Assembly (NCBI GenBank): GCA_020632915.1
Contig: JACKEP010000010.1
Coordinates: forward strand, 62,001-126,000
Length of the DNA stretch: 64,000 bases
Source: Alphaproteobacteria bacterium
Lineage (GTDB): Bacteria; Myxococcota_A; UBA796; GCA-2862545
Reading direction: 5' to 3'
Under the pieces are notes generated by a model that had not been told where the DNA came from, searched no databases, and saw only the letters and a list, made by a program, of their open reading frames with translations. The number at the start of each line of letters is the position of its first letter. Positions within the stretch are counted from its first letter, which is position 1. This document shows, in pieces, positions 1 through 10,995 of the stretch. The position numbers were made by a program, and so were the translations under genes.

Positions 1-2
1 CC

Positions 3-1004
3 TACGAGCGCACGCTCGTGCCCGACGACACCGTGTTCGACGTGTTCTTCACCGGCGTGCCCACGGCCCTCGACGCCCAGCAGACCGCCGGCTGGGAGGC
101 GTTCCGCACCAGCCAGTGCGCCGCCTGCCATCGCCCGCCCCTGTTCACCGACAACAGCTTCCGCAACATCGGCCTGCGTCCGGTCGCCGAAGACAAGGGC
201 CGCCAGGACTTCACCAACAACCCGGCCGACCGGGGCAAGTTCAAGGTGCCGAGCCTGCGCAACATCGCCCTGCGCGACCGGTTCATGCACAACGGCCAGT
301 TCACCACGCTGGAAGAGGTCCTCGACTTCTACACCACGCCCGCCCTGCAGCAGCACGACAACCAGGACGTCTCCATCCCGCTGATCGCGCTCACGGCGCA
401 GCAGGAGACCGACATCCTCTACTTCCTGCGCACCGCGCTGCTCGATCCGCGCGTGGCCGCGGGCGACGCCCCGTTCGACCGTCCCGACCTGCACGCCGCA
501 CCCGATGCGTGCAGCGACGGCGTCGACAACGACGGCGACGGCCTCACCGACACGGCCGACCTTGGCTGCATCAGCGGCGCCGACACCTCCGAGTGGTCGC
601 ACGTCGACCGCTGCGACGACGGCCAGGACGACGACCACGACGGCCTGCTCGACGCGGCCGACCCCGACTGCGACGCCGGCGACTTCACGCTCACGGCCCC
701 CACCCTCGTCGCCGGCCAGCGCGCCACGCTCACGATCGACGGGGCCGCGGCCAACGCCCAGGTCTACGTGCTGGTGTCGCTGCGCGGTCCGGGCGTCGGT
801 CCGTGCCCCGCGCCGGGCGTGTGCCTCGACATCCGCCAGCCCACCCTCGTCGGCAGCGTGGTGACCGACCGCAACGGGCACGGCACCGTGCGCCTGCGCG
901 TTCCCGCCACGGTGGCGTCGGGCACGTCGGTCGCGTTCCAGGCCGGCTGGTTCCGCGCCGGTCAGGGTGCGGCCTCGACGGTGGCGCTCACGTCGGTGCA
1001 GTAG
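3..1004 (+). CDS. Di-haem cytochrome c peroxidase (MauG-like), C-terminal part, with calcium-repeat tail; 5' end outside the window
   Basis: The reading frame is open to the left edge, so the N-terminal haem domain is missing. What remains is the second haem domain: the approach 'YERTLVPDD', a haem-binding CAACH, and the typical 'MHNGQFTTLEEVLDFY' stretch of the CCP/MauG family, which reduces peroxide or oxidises substrates in the periplasm. The family normally ends soon after this. Here about 170 residues follow: two cysteine-bounded Asp-rich repeats ('CSDGVDNDGDGLTD', 'CDDGQDDDHDGLLD') of the kind seen in myxobacterial surface proteins, then a ~90-residue module with a conserved CP...VCLD pattern that recurs in other proteins of this window. 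The fusion suggests an exported, surface-anchored enzyme. The haem domain call is firm; the function of the tail is unknown. Confidence 0.85.
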   Translation, partial: YERTLVPDDTVFDVFFTGVPTALDAQQTAGWEAFRTSQCAACHRPPLFTDNSFRNIGLRPVAEDKGRQDFTNNPADRGKFKVPSLRNIALRDRFMHNGQFTTLEEVLDFYTTPALQQHDNQDVSIPLIALTAQQETDILYFLRTALLDPRVAAGDAPFDRPDLHAAPDACSDGVDNDGDGLTDTADLGCISGADTSEWSHVDRCDDGQDDDHDGLLDAADPDCDAGDFTLTAPTLVAGQRATLTIDGAAANAQVYVLVSLRGPGVGPCPAPGVCLDIRQPTLVGSVVTDRNGHGTVRLRVPATVASGTSVAFQAGWFRAGQGAASTVALTSVQ

Positions 1005-1011
1005 GCGCACA

Positions 1012-1080
1012 CGCGTCGGCGTGACGCCGAGAAACGCGTCGGCGTGACGCCGAGAAACACGTCGGCGCGACGCCGAGAAA
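1012..1080. repeat. Three tandem 23-bp units with internal dyads
   Basis: Three consecutive 23-bp units (1012-1034, 1035-1057, 1058-1080; the first two identical, the third with two changes) sit between the convergent peroxidase-like and FG-GAP genes. Each contains the inverted repeat TCGGCG-TGA-CGCCGA followed by GAAA. A degenerate single unit also lies at about 3010-3032, downstream of the second FG-GAP paralog. Read on the minus strand, each unit is a small hairpin preceded by a short T-run, so the block could act as a cluster of weak terminators. Confidence 0.7.
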
Positions 1081-1084
1081 AGGG

Positions 1085-1113
1085 TCGGCCCGACGCAGGA
1101 CGCGCCGGGCCGA
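1085..1113 (-). terminator. Probable terminator hairpin downstream of FG-GAP gene 1
   Basis: Perfect 8-bp inverted repeat TCGGCCCG (1085-1092) / CGGGCCGA (1106-1113) with a 13-nt loop. On the minus strand it is followed by CCCTTTTCT, giving a factor-independent-like terminator about 20 nt after the FG-GAP stop codon. The same hairpin is duplicated at 3037-3065. Confidence 0.55.
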
Positions 1114-1134
1114 GCGGTCCCACCACGCCGAGAA

Positions 1135-2874
1135 TCAGCGGGCGATGACCTCGAGCAGGAACGGCGTGCGCGGGTGGCTGCCGTTCTGCAGGCGGCTGGT
1201 GATCAGGGTGATGTCGCCCTGGGTGACCCGGCCGTCCATGTTGACGTCGAACGCGCCGCAGCTGGGGCCCGTGGTGGACCCGGTGCGGCAGGCGTTGGCC
1301 ATCGCCAGGTCGGCGGCGTCGATGTCGCCGTCGCCGTCGCCGTCCGCGCAGCTGCGCGTGACCGACAGGGTCAGCATCACGTTGCCGCTGACGGTGAACT
1401 CCAGGTACTCCTCGTTGCCCTGCGCCTCGCGGTCGGAGACGTGGGTGGTGGCCGCGAGGGCGGACAGGGCGATGTCGCCGCAGGAGCGCGCGACGACCGA
1501 CACGTGGTCGCCCGACTGCAGGTCCATCGTCTGGAAGGCGTTGAAGTTGCCCTCGAAGCCGAAGCCGTAGACCGAGATCGGGCCCGCCGTGATCGCCGGC
1601 AGCGTGCCGCCGAGGTGGGCGGCGTTGTAGCGGGGCGTGGGGATCGCCTCGAGGACGTGCTCGCCGGCGTTGCCCGCCACCACGAGGTCGAGCTTGCCGT
1701 CGCCCGACAGGTCGACCGCGCCGGTGGTGAACGAGGCCAGCAGCTCGTCGTCGCCCACCGCACCCGGCGGCGTCCACTCGACGAACGCCACCTCGCCCGG
1801 GCGCGACACGTTGCGGTAGAGCACCGGGCGGCCGTCCATGGCGTTGACGAACACCTCGGGGCGGCCGTCGCCGTTCAGATCCTGGATCATCGCCTTGGAC
1901 GTCTCGCGGGCCGAGGCGTGGCCCGGCACGGTGCGGATGTCCCAGACCACGCGGCCGTTGGCGTCGTTGCCGGTGTTGATGAGGAAGGCGTCGCCCTCGC
2001 CGCTCCAGTTCGAGGCGTACAGGTCGATGCGGCCGTCGCCGTCGAGGTCACCCGGCTCCATGGCGTTGTGGTACTGCACGCCCGACGTGAGCATCTGGGT
2101 GCTGTTGGGCTGGTCGAAGTCGCCGGGGTTCGTGCCGTCGAGGTTGTTGTAGTTGACCCAGGCCGGGTCCCAGTGGTTCGACGAGATGACGTCCAGCCAG
2201 CCGTCGCCGTTCAGGTCGGCGCTGGAGATGTCGGTGGTGTAGTCGTCGTCGCGCGGCACCATGCTGACGGCGGCCTGCTGCAGGCCCGTGGCGCTGCCGA
2301 AGAACATCGTGTCCTGCGGGCTGTTCGGGTAGTTGCCGAACCAGACGTCCATGTAGCCGTCCTGGTTGTAGTCCTGCGCGTCGGCACCGCAGGCGTAGCC
2401 GATGGCCCCGTTGAGCGGCGCGAGGTCGTAGACGAAGCCCTGGAACACACCACCGGTGTGGTCGTTGCGCCAGTACTTGGTGCGGCCGGCGTCGCCGCCG
2501 CCCAGCTGGTCGTTGATGATGATGAGGTCGAGCCAGCCGTCGTTGTCGTAGTCGCGGAGCAGCGCGCGGCGCGACAGGTCCTGGATGGTGAAGCCGGGCA
2601 TCGACGCCGTGGTCTCGACGAGGACGCCGCCGTCGTTGCGGTAGATCTTGTTGGTGCGGTTGCCGAACACGCCACCGGCGATGGCGAGCACGACGTCGAG
2701 GTCGCCGTCGTTGTCGTAGTCGGCGAGCTCGATCTCCTTCTCGTTGCGCGACTGCTCGAAGGTGGTGGACTGGACGCGCGCGACCGTGGCGTCGGTGAAG
2801 TTCAGCTCCCCGGCGGGGAACGCGAACGCGGAAGCGGGGAGCAGCGCCAGGGCGGCGACGAGCGAACGTGGCAT
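1135..2874 (-). CDS. Secreted FG-GAP/VCBS repeat protein with C-terminal dockerin-like domain
   Basis: 579 residues. The start is the ATG at 2874, preceded by GGAG and followed by a clean signal peptide (MPRSLVAALALL...ASAFA). The mature protein consists of FG-GAP/VCBS-type repeats with Asp-rich calcium loops ('DYDNDGDLDVVLA', 'DYDNDGWLDLIII', 'DLNGDGWLDV', 'DLDGDGRIDLYA', 'DLSGDGKLDLVVA'), expected to form a beta-propeller outside the cytoplasm. The last ~60 residues hold two F-hand-like loops ('DGDGDGDIDAADL', 'DVNMDGRVTQGDITL') separated by a cysteine-bearing spacer, resembling a type I dockerin. A near-identical, frameshifted paralog lies immediately upstream. Function is probably adhesion or binding; no catalytic motif was seen. 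Confidence 0.85.
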   Translation of the reverse strand: MPRSLVAALALLPASAFAFPAGELNFTDATVARVQSTTFEQSRNEKEIELADYDNDGDLDVVLAIAGGVFGNRTNKIYRNDGGVLVETTASMPGFTIQDLSRRALLRDYDNDGWLDLIIINDQLGGGDAGRTKYWRNDHTGGVFQGFVYDLAPLNGAIGYACGADAQDYNQDGYMDVWFGNYPNSPQDTMFFGSATGLQQAAVSMVPRDDDYTTDISSADLNGDGWLDVISSNHWDPAWVNYNNLDGTNPGDFDQPNSTQMLTSGVQYHNAMEPGDLDGDGRIDLYASNWSGEGDAFLINTGNDANGRVVWDIRTVPGHASARETSKAMIQDLNGDGRPEVFVNAMDGRPVLYRNVSRPGEVAFVEWTPPGAVGDDELLASFTTGAVDLSGDGKLDLVVAGNAGEHVLEAIPTPRYNAAHLGGTLPAITAGPISVYGFGFEGNFNAFQTMDLQSGDHVSVVARSCGDIALSALAATTHVSDREAQGNEEYLEFTVSGNVMLTLSVTRSCADGDGDGDIDAADLAMANACRTGSTTGPSCGAFDVNMDGRVTQGDITLITSRLQNGSHPRTPFLLEVIAR

Positions 2875-3036
2875 GGGGGTCTCCGTGCGTGAGCGGTCTC
2901 TCATCATCGCTCAGTGCACGCCGCGCGCCAACCTGCCCGGTGTGCGACAACGCCCACATGGCGAACACCTGACACGTCGACCGCGCCCGGAGCGGGCCGT
3001 GCCGAGGAACGCGTCAGCGCCACGCCGAGAAATGGG

Positions 3037-3065
3037 TCGGCCCGACGCAGGACGCGCCGGGCCGA
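3037..3065 (-). terminator. Duplicated terminator-like hairpin downstream of FG-GAP paralog 2
   Basis: TCGGCCCG (3037-3044) / CGGGCCGA (3058-3065), identical in stem and loop to the hairpin at 1085-1113. The minus-strand tail is CCCATTTCT, weaker than in the first copy. It shows that the duplicated unit included the gene's 3' flank. Confidence 0.5.
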
Positions 3066-3086
3066 GCGGTCCCACCACGCTGCGCT

Positions 3087-4824
3087 TCAGCGGGCGATGA
3101 CCTCGAGCAGGAACGGCGTGCGCGGGTGGCTGCCGTTCTGCAGGCGGCTGGTGATCAGGGTGATGTCGCCCTGGGTGACCCGGCCGTCCATGTTGACGTC
3201 GAACGCGCCGCAGCTGGGGCCCGTGGTGGACCCGGTGCGGCAGGCGTTGGCCATGGCCAGGTCGGCGGCGTCGATGTCGCCGTCGCCGTCGCCGTCCGCG
3301 CAGCTGCGCGTGACCGACAGGGTCAGCATCACGTTGCCGCTCGCCGTGAACTCCAGGTACTCCTCGTTGCCCTGCGCCTCGCGGTCGGAGACGTGGGTGG
3401 TGGCCGCGAGGGCGACAGCGCGATGTCGCCGCAGGAGCGGGCGACGACCGACACGTGCTGGCCGGCCGCCAGGTCCATCGTCTGGAACGCGGTGAACGTG
3501 CCTTCGTGGCCGAAGCCGTACACCGAGATCGGGCCCGCGGTGATCGCCGGCAGCGTGCCGCCGAGCGTGGCCGCGTTGTAGCGGGGGGTGGGGATCGCCT
3601 CGAGGACGTGCTCGCCGGCGTTGCCCGCCACCACGAGGTCGAGCTTGCCGTCGCCCGACAGGTCGACCGCGCCGGTGGTGAACGACGCGAGCAGCTCGTC
3701 GTCGCCCACCGCACCCGGCGGCGTCCACTCGACGAACGCCACCTCGCCCGGGCGCGACACGTTGCGGTAGAGCACCGGGCGGCCGTCCATCGCGTTGACG
3801 AACAGCTCCGGACGGCCGTCGCCGTTCAGATCCTGGATCATCACCTTGGACGTCTCGCGGGCCGAGGCGTGGCCCGGCATCGTGCGCGCGTCCCAGATGA
3901 CGCGACCGTTGGCGTCGTTGCCGGTGTTGACCAGCATCGCGTCGCTCTCGTTGCTCCAGTTCGAGGCGTACAGGTCGATGCGGCCGTCGCCGTCGAGGTC
4001 ACCCGGCTCCATGGCGTTGTGGAACTGCACGCCCGACGTGAGCATCTGGGTGCTGTTGGGCTGGTCGAAGTCGCCGGGGTTCGTGCCGTCGAGGTTGTTG
4101 TAGTTGACCCAGGCCGGATCCCAGTGGTTCGACGAGATGACGTCCATCCAGCCGTCGCCGTTCAGGTCGGCGCTGGAGATGTCGGTGGTGTAATCGTCGT
4201 CGCGCGGCACCATGCTGACGGCGGCCTGCTGCAGGCCCGTGGCGCTGCCGAAGAACATCGTGTCCTGCGAGCTGCCCGGGTAGTTGCCCAGCCAGAGGTC
4301 CTCGTAGCCGTCCTGGTTGTAGTCCTGGGCGTCGGCGCCGCAGGCGTAGCCGATGGCCCCGTTGAGCGGCGCGAGGTCGTAGACGAAGCCCTGGAACACG
4401 CCACCGGTGTGGTCGCGTGCTGCATTTGCGCGGCTGGCGTCGCCGCTGGTTTCGGAAGCGCGTTGACGATGATGAGGTCGAGCCAGCCGTCGTTGTCCCA
4501 GTCGCGGAGCAGCGCCCGGCGGGACAGGTCCTGGATGGTGAAGCCCGGCATCGTCGACGTGATCTCGACGAGGACACCGTTGTCGTTGCGGTAGATCTTG
4601 TTGGTGCGGTTGCCGAACACGCCAGCCGCGATGGCGAGCACGACGTCGAGGTCGCCGTCGTTGTCGATGTCGGCGAGCTCGATCTCCTTCTCGTTGCGCG
4701 ACTGCTCGAACGAGGTGGACTGGACGCGCGTGACGGTGGCGTCGGTGAAGTTGAGCTCACCCGCGGGGAACGCGAGGGCGGAGGCGGGGAGCAGCGCCAG
4801 GGCGGCGATCAGGGAACGTGGCAT
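3087..4824 (-). pseudogene. Frameshifted second copy of the FG-GAP/dockerin-like protein
   Basis: This is a tandem duplicate of the gene at 1135-2874, offset by about 1.95 kb. The start (MPRSLIAALALL, ATG at 4824) and the end match the intact copy residue for residue over most of the length. The total is two bases shorter: one base is missing near 4453 (after '...DLIIVNALP') and one near 3411-3418 (where the intact copy reads GGCGGACAGGG). Restoring each base gives a 579-residue protein collinear with copy 1. Between them is a locally divergent but in-frame patch (about 4425-4475), so this is a true paralog and not an assembly duplicate. It is either a decaying copy or an intact gene with two sequencing indels. 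Confidence 0.8.
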
Positions 4825-4976
4825 GTCGGACTCCATGCGTGAGCGGCCCACCATCATCGCTCAGGAAGGCGGATCCCCCCCAGCGCCAGGGTGCGAGAAC
4901 CCTCACAGTCCGAGGCATTGGCGCCCGGCACAGGCAATGCCGCCCCGACGGGGCAGCGCCGGACCGGACCGCGGCC

Positions 4977-6626
<1,650 letters not shown>

Positions 6627-6648
<22 letters not shown>

Positions 6649-8300
6649 CGCAGGACCTCCGGTTCACAGGACAGCACGACGGCGTCGCCAGCCGCCACGT
6701 CGAGCGACATCACCCGCGTGCCGGCGTCGGCAGTGAAGAAGGCGTAGACCGCGTAGGTGCCGGGCGGCACCACATCACGGCCGGCGAGGAAGTTGCCGCG
6801 GCTCGAACGGAGCCAGACGTTGCCGTCCGTGCCGCGCACGCGCACCGACGCCGTGGTGGGCGCCGTCCGCGCGACGGGCTCGGCCTCCGGCGGCGCCGTG
6901 GCGGGCGCCGCCTCGGTGCTCTTCTGCGGCGGGCGCGGGCGCAGGCGTGCTGGCGCGTTGCCGCGCGCGCGCGCGACGCGGCGCTGGCTTGGCGGGGGGT
7001 TCGGCGGCGGCTGCAGCTCTGGCGCGACCGGCACGGGATCGGGCTCGACCGGCACGGGGTCGGGCACGACCGGCACCGGCGTGGGCGCGGCGACGACCGG
7101 CGCGGGCGGGGGCAGGTCCGGCGTCATCACCCGCACCGCCGGCTGCGGCGCCGACGGCCACAGCGTCCACACCGCGTAGGGCACCACCAGGCCCGTCGCC
7201 ACGGCGAGAGCGAGGCCCCACGGCGCAACCCGTCGGCGCATCGGGCGCTCGTCGGTCTCGGACGCGGGGGGCGCGGGAGGCATCCACGTGCCCGACGACG
7301 GACCGTCCGTGCCCACCACGTTGGTGGGGTTGGTCAGCGCCGCGCGACGCGACGCGCTCGGCAGCACGCTCGGCGCGTCCGCGAGCTCCACGCTGGCGAT
7401 GGCGTCGCGCAGGGCGCCCAGTGTGGCCGGCGTCCACACCTCGGGACCGCGCGGCACGTCGCGCGTGGCCTCGGCCCAGGCCCGCGCCATGCTGGTCACG
7501 TCCGGGTAGCGATCGCCCCGCTCGACCGCGAGGGCCTTGTCGACCACCTCGACCAGCGGCAGCGGCAACGACGGCCGCAGCAGCACGAGGTCGGTGCGCT
7601 GCCCCGAGGTGACGGCCTGCATCACCTCGAACACGTCGGAGCCGCCGAACGCGCGGCACCCGGACAGCAGCTCGTAGGCGAGCGCGCCGAGGGCGAACAC
7701 GTCGGCACGACCGTCGACGTCCTTGGCGTCACGCACCTGCTCGGGCGCCATGTAGGCGGGCGTGCCCATGGACGCGCCGGAGCGCGTGTGGCCCTCGCCG
7801 CTCTCGGTGTCGAGCACCTTGGCGAGGCCGAAGTCGGTGATCTTGGGGCGCACGCCGCCCGGCCGCAGCTCCAGCAGCACGTTGCCCGGCTTGAGGTCGC
7901 GGTGGACGACCCCGAGCGTGTGGGCCTCGGCCACCCCGGCGAGCACGCCCTCCATCACGGCGTTGGCCTGCGCCAGCGACGGCGTGCCCAGGCGCAGCAG
8001 CGCCGACAGGCTCGGTCCGTCGACGTACTCCATGACGAGACCCAGCGCGTCGCCCACCTCCACGACGTCGGACACGGCGACGACGTTGGGGTGGCGCAGC
8101 GCCGCCTGGGTGCGGCCCTCCAGCAGCAGGCGCCGATGGATCGACCGGGCCGACACGTCGAGCACCTTGATCGCGTGGATCGTGCCGAGGTGGGTGTGGC
8201 GCGCCCGGTAGACCGTGGCCATGCCGCCGCGCCCCAGCACGGCCTCGATGGCGAACCGGTCGACGGTCTGGCCGGGCTGCAGCGACAGGGCGTCGTGCAT
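6627..8300 (-). CDS. Membrane-anchored Ser/Thr protein kinase (PknB/Hanks type)
   Basis: 557 residues, starting at the ATG at 8300, two bases after the stop of the upstream gene. The kinase core is complete: glycine loop GRGGMA (about 22-27), catalytic Lys45 in HAIKVLD, HRDLKPGN (133-140), DFG (156-158) and APE (185-187). A proline/serine-rich juxtamembrane region precedes a single transmembrane helix (about 360-381). A long Pro-Val linker and a ~75-residue domain with two cysteines follow, which would be extracytoplasmic. The architecture fits an environmental sensor kinase of the type abundant in Myxococcota. It lies mid-operon between a signal-peptide protein and a TSP3 lipoprotein, either of which could be its partner or ligand. 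Confidence 0.93.
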
Positions 8301-8302
8301 CG

Positions 8303-9116
8303 TCAGCGCGGCCCGACCGCGGCCGCACCCACCCCGGTGCCCAGGGCGACGGCCCCGAACGCGATGCCGGTGGCGGCGAGGGCGTTGGTGGTGGTGCGAA
8401 GGCGGTCCAAGGTGGCTCCGTCCGAGGAATCGGTACGGAAGTAGGCAGACCTGACCCCAAACGAGGATCCGAAGAGTGCACCGAAGATCGCGGCGGAGAC
8501 GCCCGCCGTGATCGCCAGGGCCGTGCGCGTGCGCGGCGCAGTCTGGTACGCGATCATCGGCTCGCCGGGGCGCAGGTAGGCCGTGCGCAGCATCGTGCCC
8601 GCGCCGTCCTGGAGCTGGACGACGGTGGGACGTTCGACCGGGCGCAGCCGACTCGGCAGCCCGTCGAAGTACAGGATCGCGTCCTTGGGACGCGGCACGC
8701 GCACCGTGGGTCCGGTGGGCTCCGGGGGCGTCCTCGAAGGCCTGCCGCAGCTCGTGGCCCGTGGGCAGCAGGGCCGTGTCGATCTCGAACGCCGGCCACG
8801 TCATCCGGGCGGCGCGCATCGCCGACAGCGCGAACGGGCGCTGCCGATCGAGGAACGCCGCGAAGCCCTCCACCGTGTGCAGGTGGGCGGCGACCGGCGC
8901 GGTGATCGGCTCGCCCATGCACGGCAGCACGAACGCGCGCGCCTCCTGGACGGCGGCGCTGAACCCCGTCTCGTCGCCGTGGGTGCCGGCGGCGTCGGCC
9001 CGGGCCAGCACCGCCTCCACGGCGGCGTTGTCGGTGGGACCGAAGCAGTCCTGGGCGTGCGCGGGGAGCGCGAACAGGACCGCGAGGAGGAGGGCGATCA
9101 CGGAGGACGCGGCCAT
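8303..9116 (-). CDS. Exported/membrane protein encoded upstream of the kinase (one frameshift)
   Basis: ATG at 9116 (a GTG at 9122 is also in frame). There is a clear signal peptide (MAASSVIALLLAVLFALPAHAQ), then an alpha-helical domain with two early cysteines. A homopolymer of five bases at 8724-8728 breaks the frame; with four, '...LRQAFEDA' continues into 'PEPTGPTVRVPRPKDAILYFDG' and the product is 270 residues. The second half contains a short beta-rich region and two hydrophobic helices ('ALAITAGVSAAIFGALFG', 'ALAATGIAFGAVALGTGVGAA'), so the C-terminus is membrane-inserted, similar to PEGA-like kinase-associated proteins. No family was recognised. First gene of the kinase operon. Confidence 0.65.
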
Positions 9117-9321
9117 GGGCACTCACGCGGGGGTGGCCCAGGGTAACACGGCACGAACCCGTCCCGCTTCCGGCCGTTTCTCCGCGTTCAACCTAGTTTG
9201 ACACCCAACGCGCGCGAGAGCGACACCCGCGCGCGCCTCGTGTCACGGCCGCGCGGACCGCGCCGCGCGCTCGCCGTCACGGGTCGGGCGTGCACGCGGC
9301 GCGGCGATGCGCGGAGACCGG

Positions 9322-10113
9322 TCAGTCGAGGCAGACCCGGTACTGCGACACCCAACTGCCGGTGGAGAACACCACGAGGCCCTCCCAGCAGTCGCCGCCG
9401 ACCCCCCGGCCGGTGAACGACAGGACGGGCGCGCTGTACGGATCGGTGTAGGTGAACACCAGCGTGTCCGCCGTCGGCTGGCTCCACGACCCGCCGAAGC
9501 CGGGCGCGCCCGGGATGCTGATCGCGCCGCTCGCCTCGAACGTGCTGTCGTGGGACGTGATCGAGCTCGGGAAGAGCAGGCACTCCCAGTACGACGTCAG
9601 GCCCGTGCCGGTGCAGTGGTCGTTCGTCGCGTCGCGCGTGCCGCCGAGCACCACCGGGTAGGCGAGCAGCGTCGGCGTGAAGACGGCGACGTTGTCGGAC
9701 AGGTCGGGCTCGTAGGTCGTGGTGCTGGCGTCGGCGACGAGCTGGGGCGCCGTGCTCGCCTCGGGCAGCATCAGGTCGACCTGGACCGACGCGGACCGGT
9801 TCTTGCCGAGCCGACCCAGGCTGCACACCAGATCGGTGCCCTGCAGACTGCAGCCGCCCGGCACGCTGGCGAGCTGTCCCAGCAGGTGGACCGTGGGGCT
9901 CGTGGCCGTCTGCGGCAGGTGGATCACCACCGACACACCCTGGGCGGTGTGCCGCCCCGCGTTGGCGACGGTGACCGTGTAGGTGCCCGTCTCGTAGACG
10001 TGCAGGCCATAGGGCCCCTGGACGGAGGTGACGAGATCGGGGGCGGCGAGCGCGGGCGCGCCCCACGACAACAGGCTGGTCAAGGCCAGCCCCAGGACGG
10101 TGTGCGAAGACAT
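9322..10113 (-). CDS. Secreted DUF11-like beta-sandwich protein
   Basis: 263 residues from the ATG at 10113 (GGGAG upstream). The signal peptide ends ...GAPALAAP. The first ~120 residues resemble a DUF11/CARDB-type Ig-like domain ('YTVTVANAGRHTAQGVSVVIHLPQ', 'PDLSDNVAVFT'), a fold common in bacterial surface proteins. The second half ('GTRDATNDHCTGTGLTSYWECLLFPSS...') has four cysteines and no recognised family. Transcribed alone; the next minus-strand gene starts 206 nt downstream of its stop. Probably a structural or adhesive exported protein. Confidence 0.75.
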   Translation of the reverse strand: MSSHTVLGLALTSLLSWGAPALAAPDLVTSVQGPYGLHVYETGTYTVTVANAGRHTAQGVSVVIHLPQTATSPTVHLLGQLASVPGGCSLQGTDLVCSLGRLGKNRSASVQVDLMLPEASTAPQLVADASTTTYEPDLSDNVAVFTPTLLAYPVVLGGTRDATNDHCTGTGLTSYWECLLFPSSITSHDSTFEASGAISIPGAPGFGGSWSQPTADTLVFTYTDPYSAPVLSFTGRGVGGDCWEGLVVFSTGSWVSQYRVCLD

Positions 10114-10195
10114 GTGCGGACTCCCATTCCGCAGGACCGTGCGTCGGCCCCGCACCCTGGACATCGCCCGCATCCCCTCCCCGCCTGACACGTCG

Positions 10196-10787
10196 TTACC
10201 CGCCGTTACCGTCCCAGTCGGTGAGCGCGTGCGCCGGCAGCAGCGCCGCGAGGTGCTCGAGCCGGTCCAGCAGGACCTCCATGCCGAGCCGGGTCTCGCC
10301 GGCCTCGAAGAACATGACGCTGTCGCGCCACGCTGCGGCGAGCGCCTCCTGCTGGGCCGGCGCCGCGCCTGAGCCGATCGACCTCGGCGCGCGCACGTCG
10401 CACCAGCGCGCGGCATTCGAACCGGTCGAAGAACGCGGCGCGCGCGGCTTCGAGCGCGTGTCGGTGCGTCTCGGTCGCGGTGTCCAGGATCCAGTCCAGG
10501 TGGTCGGGCAACACGGACTCGGGCACGGCGAGCACGCACAGGTGGCGGTGGTCCGGCGCGGCGAGCAGCGGCTGGTAGTACACGGTCAGGGCTTCGGGCG
10601 CGGCTCGGTGCGTGAACGCCACGTCCGCGATGCGCCAGGACAGCTCGGTCGGGCCCCCGTCTGGCCCGAGGCTCGCCGGCAGCACGGCGCGCAGGAGCCG
10701 CAGGAGCCCGCCGACGTCACGCACGCGCTCCAGGCGGGCGCGATGTTCCGGCAGGGACCTCAGGGCGTTGCGTCGCCAGGCACTCAC
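10196..10787 (-). CDS. Hypothetical cytoplasmic protein (one frameshift)
   Basis: GTG start at 10787 with GGACGG upstream. The frame reads '...LRSLPEHRARLERVRDVGGLL' through 'HALEAARAAFFDRFECRALV', then breaks near 10385. Removing one base joins it to 'GAAPAQQEALAAAWRDSVMFFEAG...', giving 196 residues. It is charged, helical and lacks a signal peptide. I do not recognise the family. The good codon bias of both halves and the clean join argue for a real gene with an indel, not two unrelated reading frames. Confidence 0.5.
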
Positions 10788-10995
10788 GGGGACCGTCCGT
10801 CGGTGACGGCCCCACGCTACACGGTGTCCAACAGGCGCGCGAGGGCCCCCTCGATCGCGGCGACCTCCGGCGCCCGCAGCGCGGCGTGGTGGGCCTGCAG
10901 CCGCGCCTCGACCGCCCGTCGCAGACGTCGTGCAATCCCCTCCGCCCGTGCGACGTACCCTCGACGGCGACGACCCCACCGTGGAGGACGTCCGC

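Noticed and set aside
1012..1080. Possible CRISPR array
   Set aside because: The 23-bp units are directly adjacent without spacers, and there are no cas genes.
1174..2892. Long plus-strand open frame opposite the FG-GAP gene (and the similar one at 3455-4594)
   Set aside because: Its translation is a Val/Ala/Arg/Gly-rich shadow of the calcium repeats on the other strand, with no ribosome site or domain; the minus strand shows a signal peptide and clear repeats.
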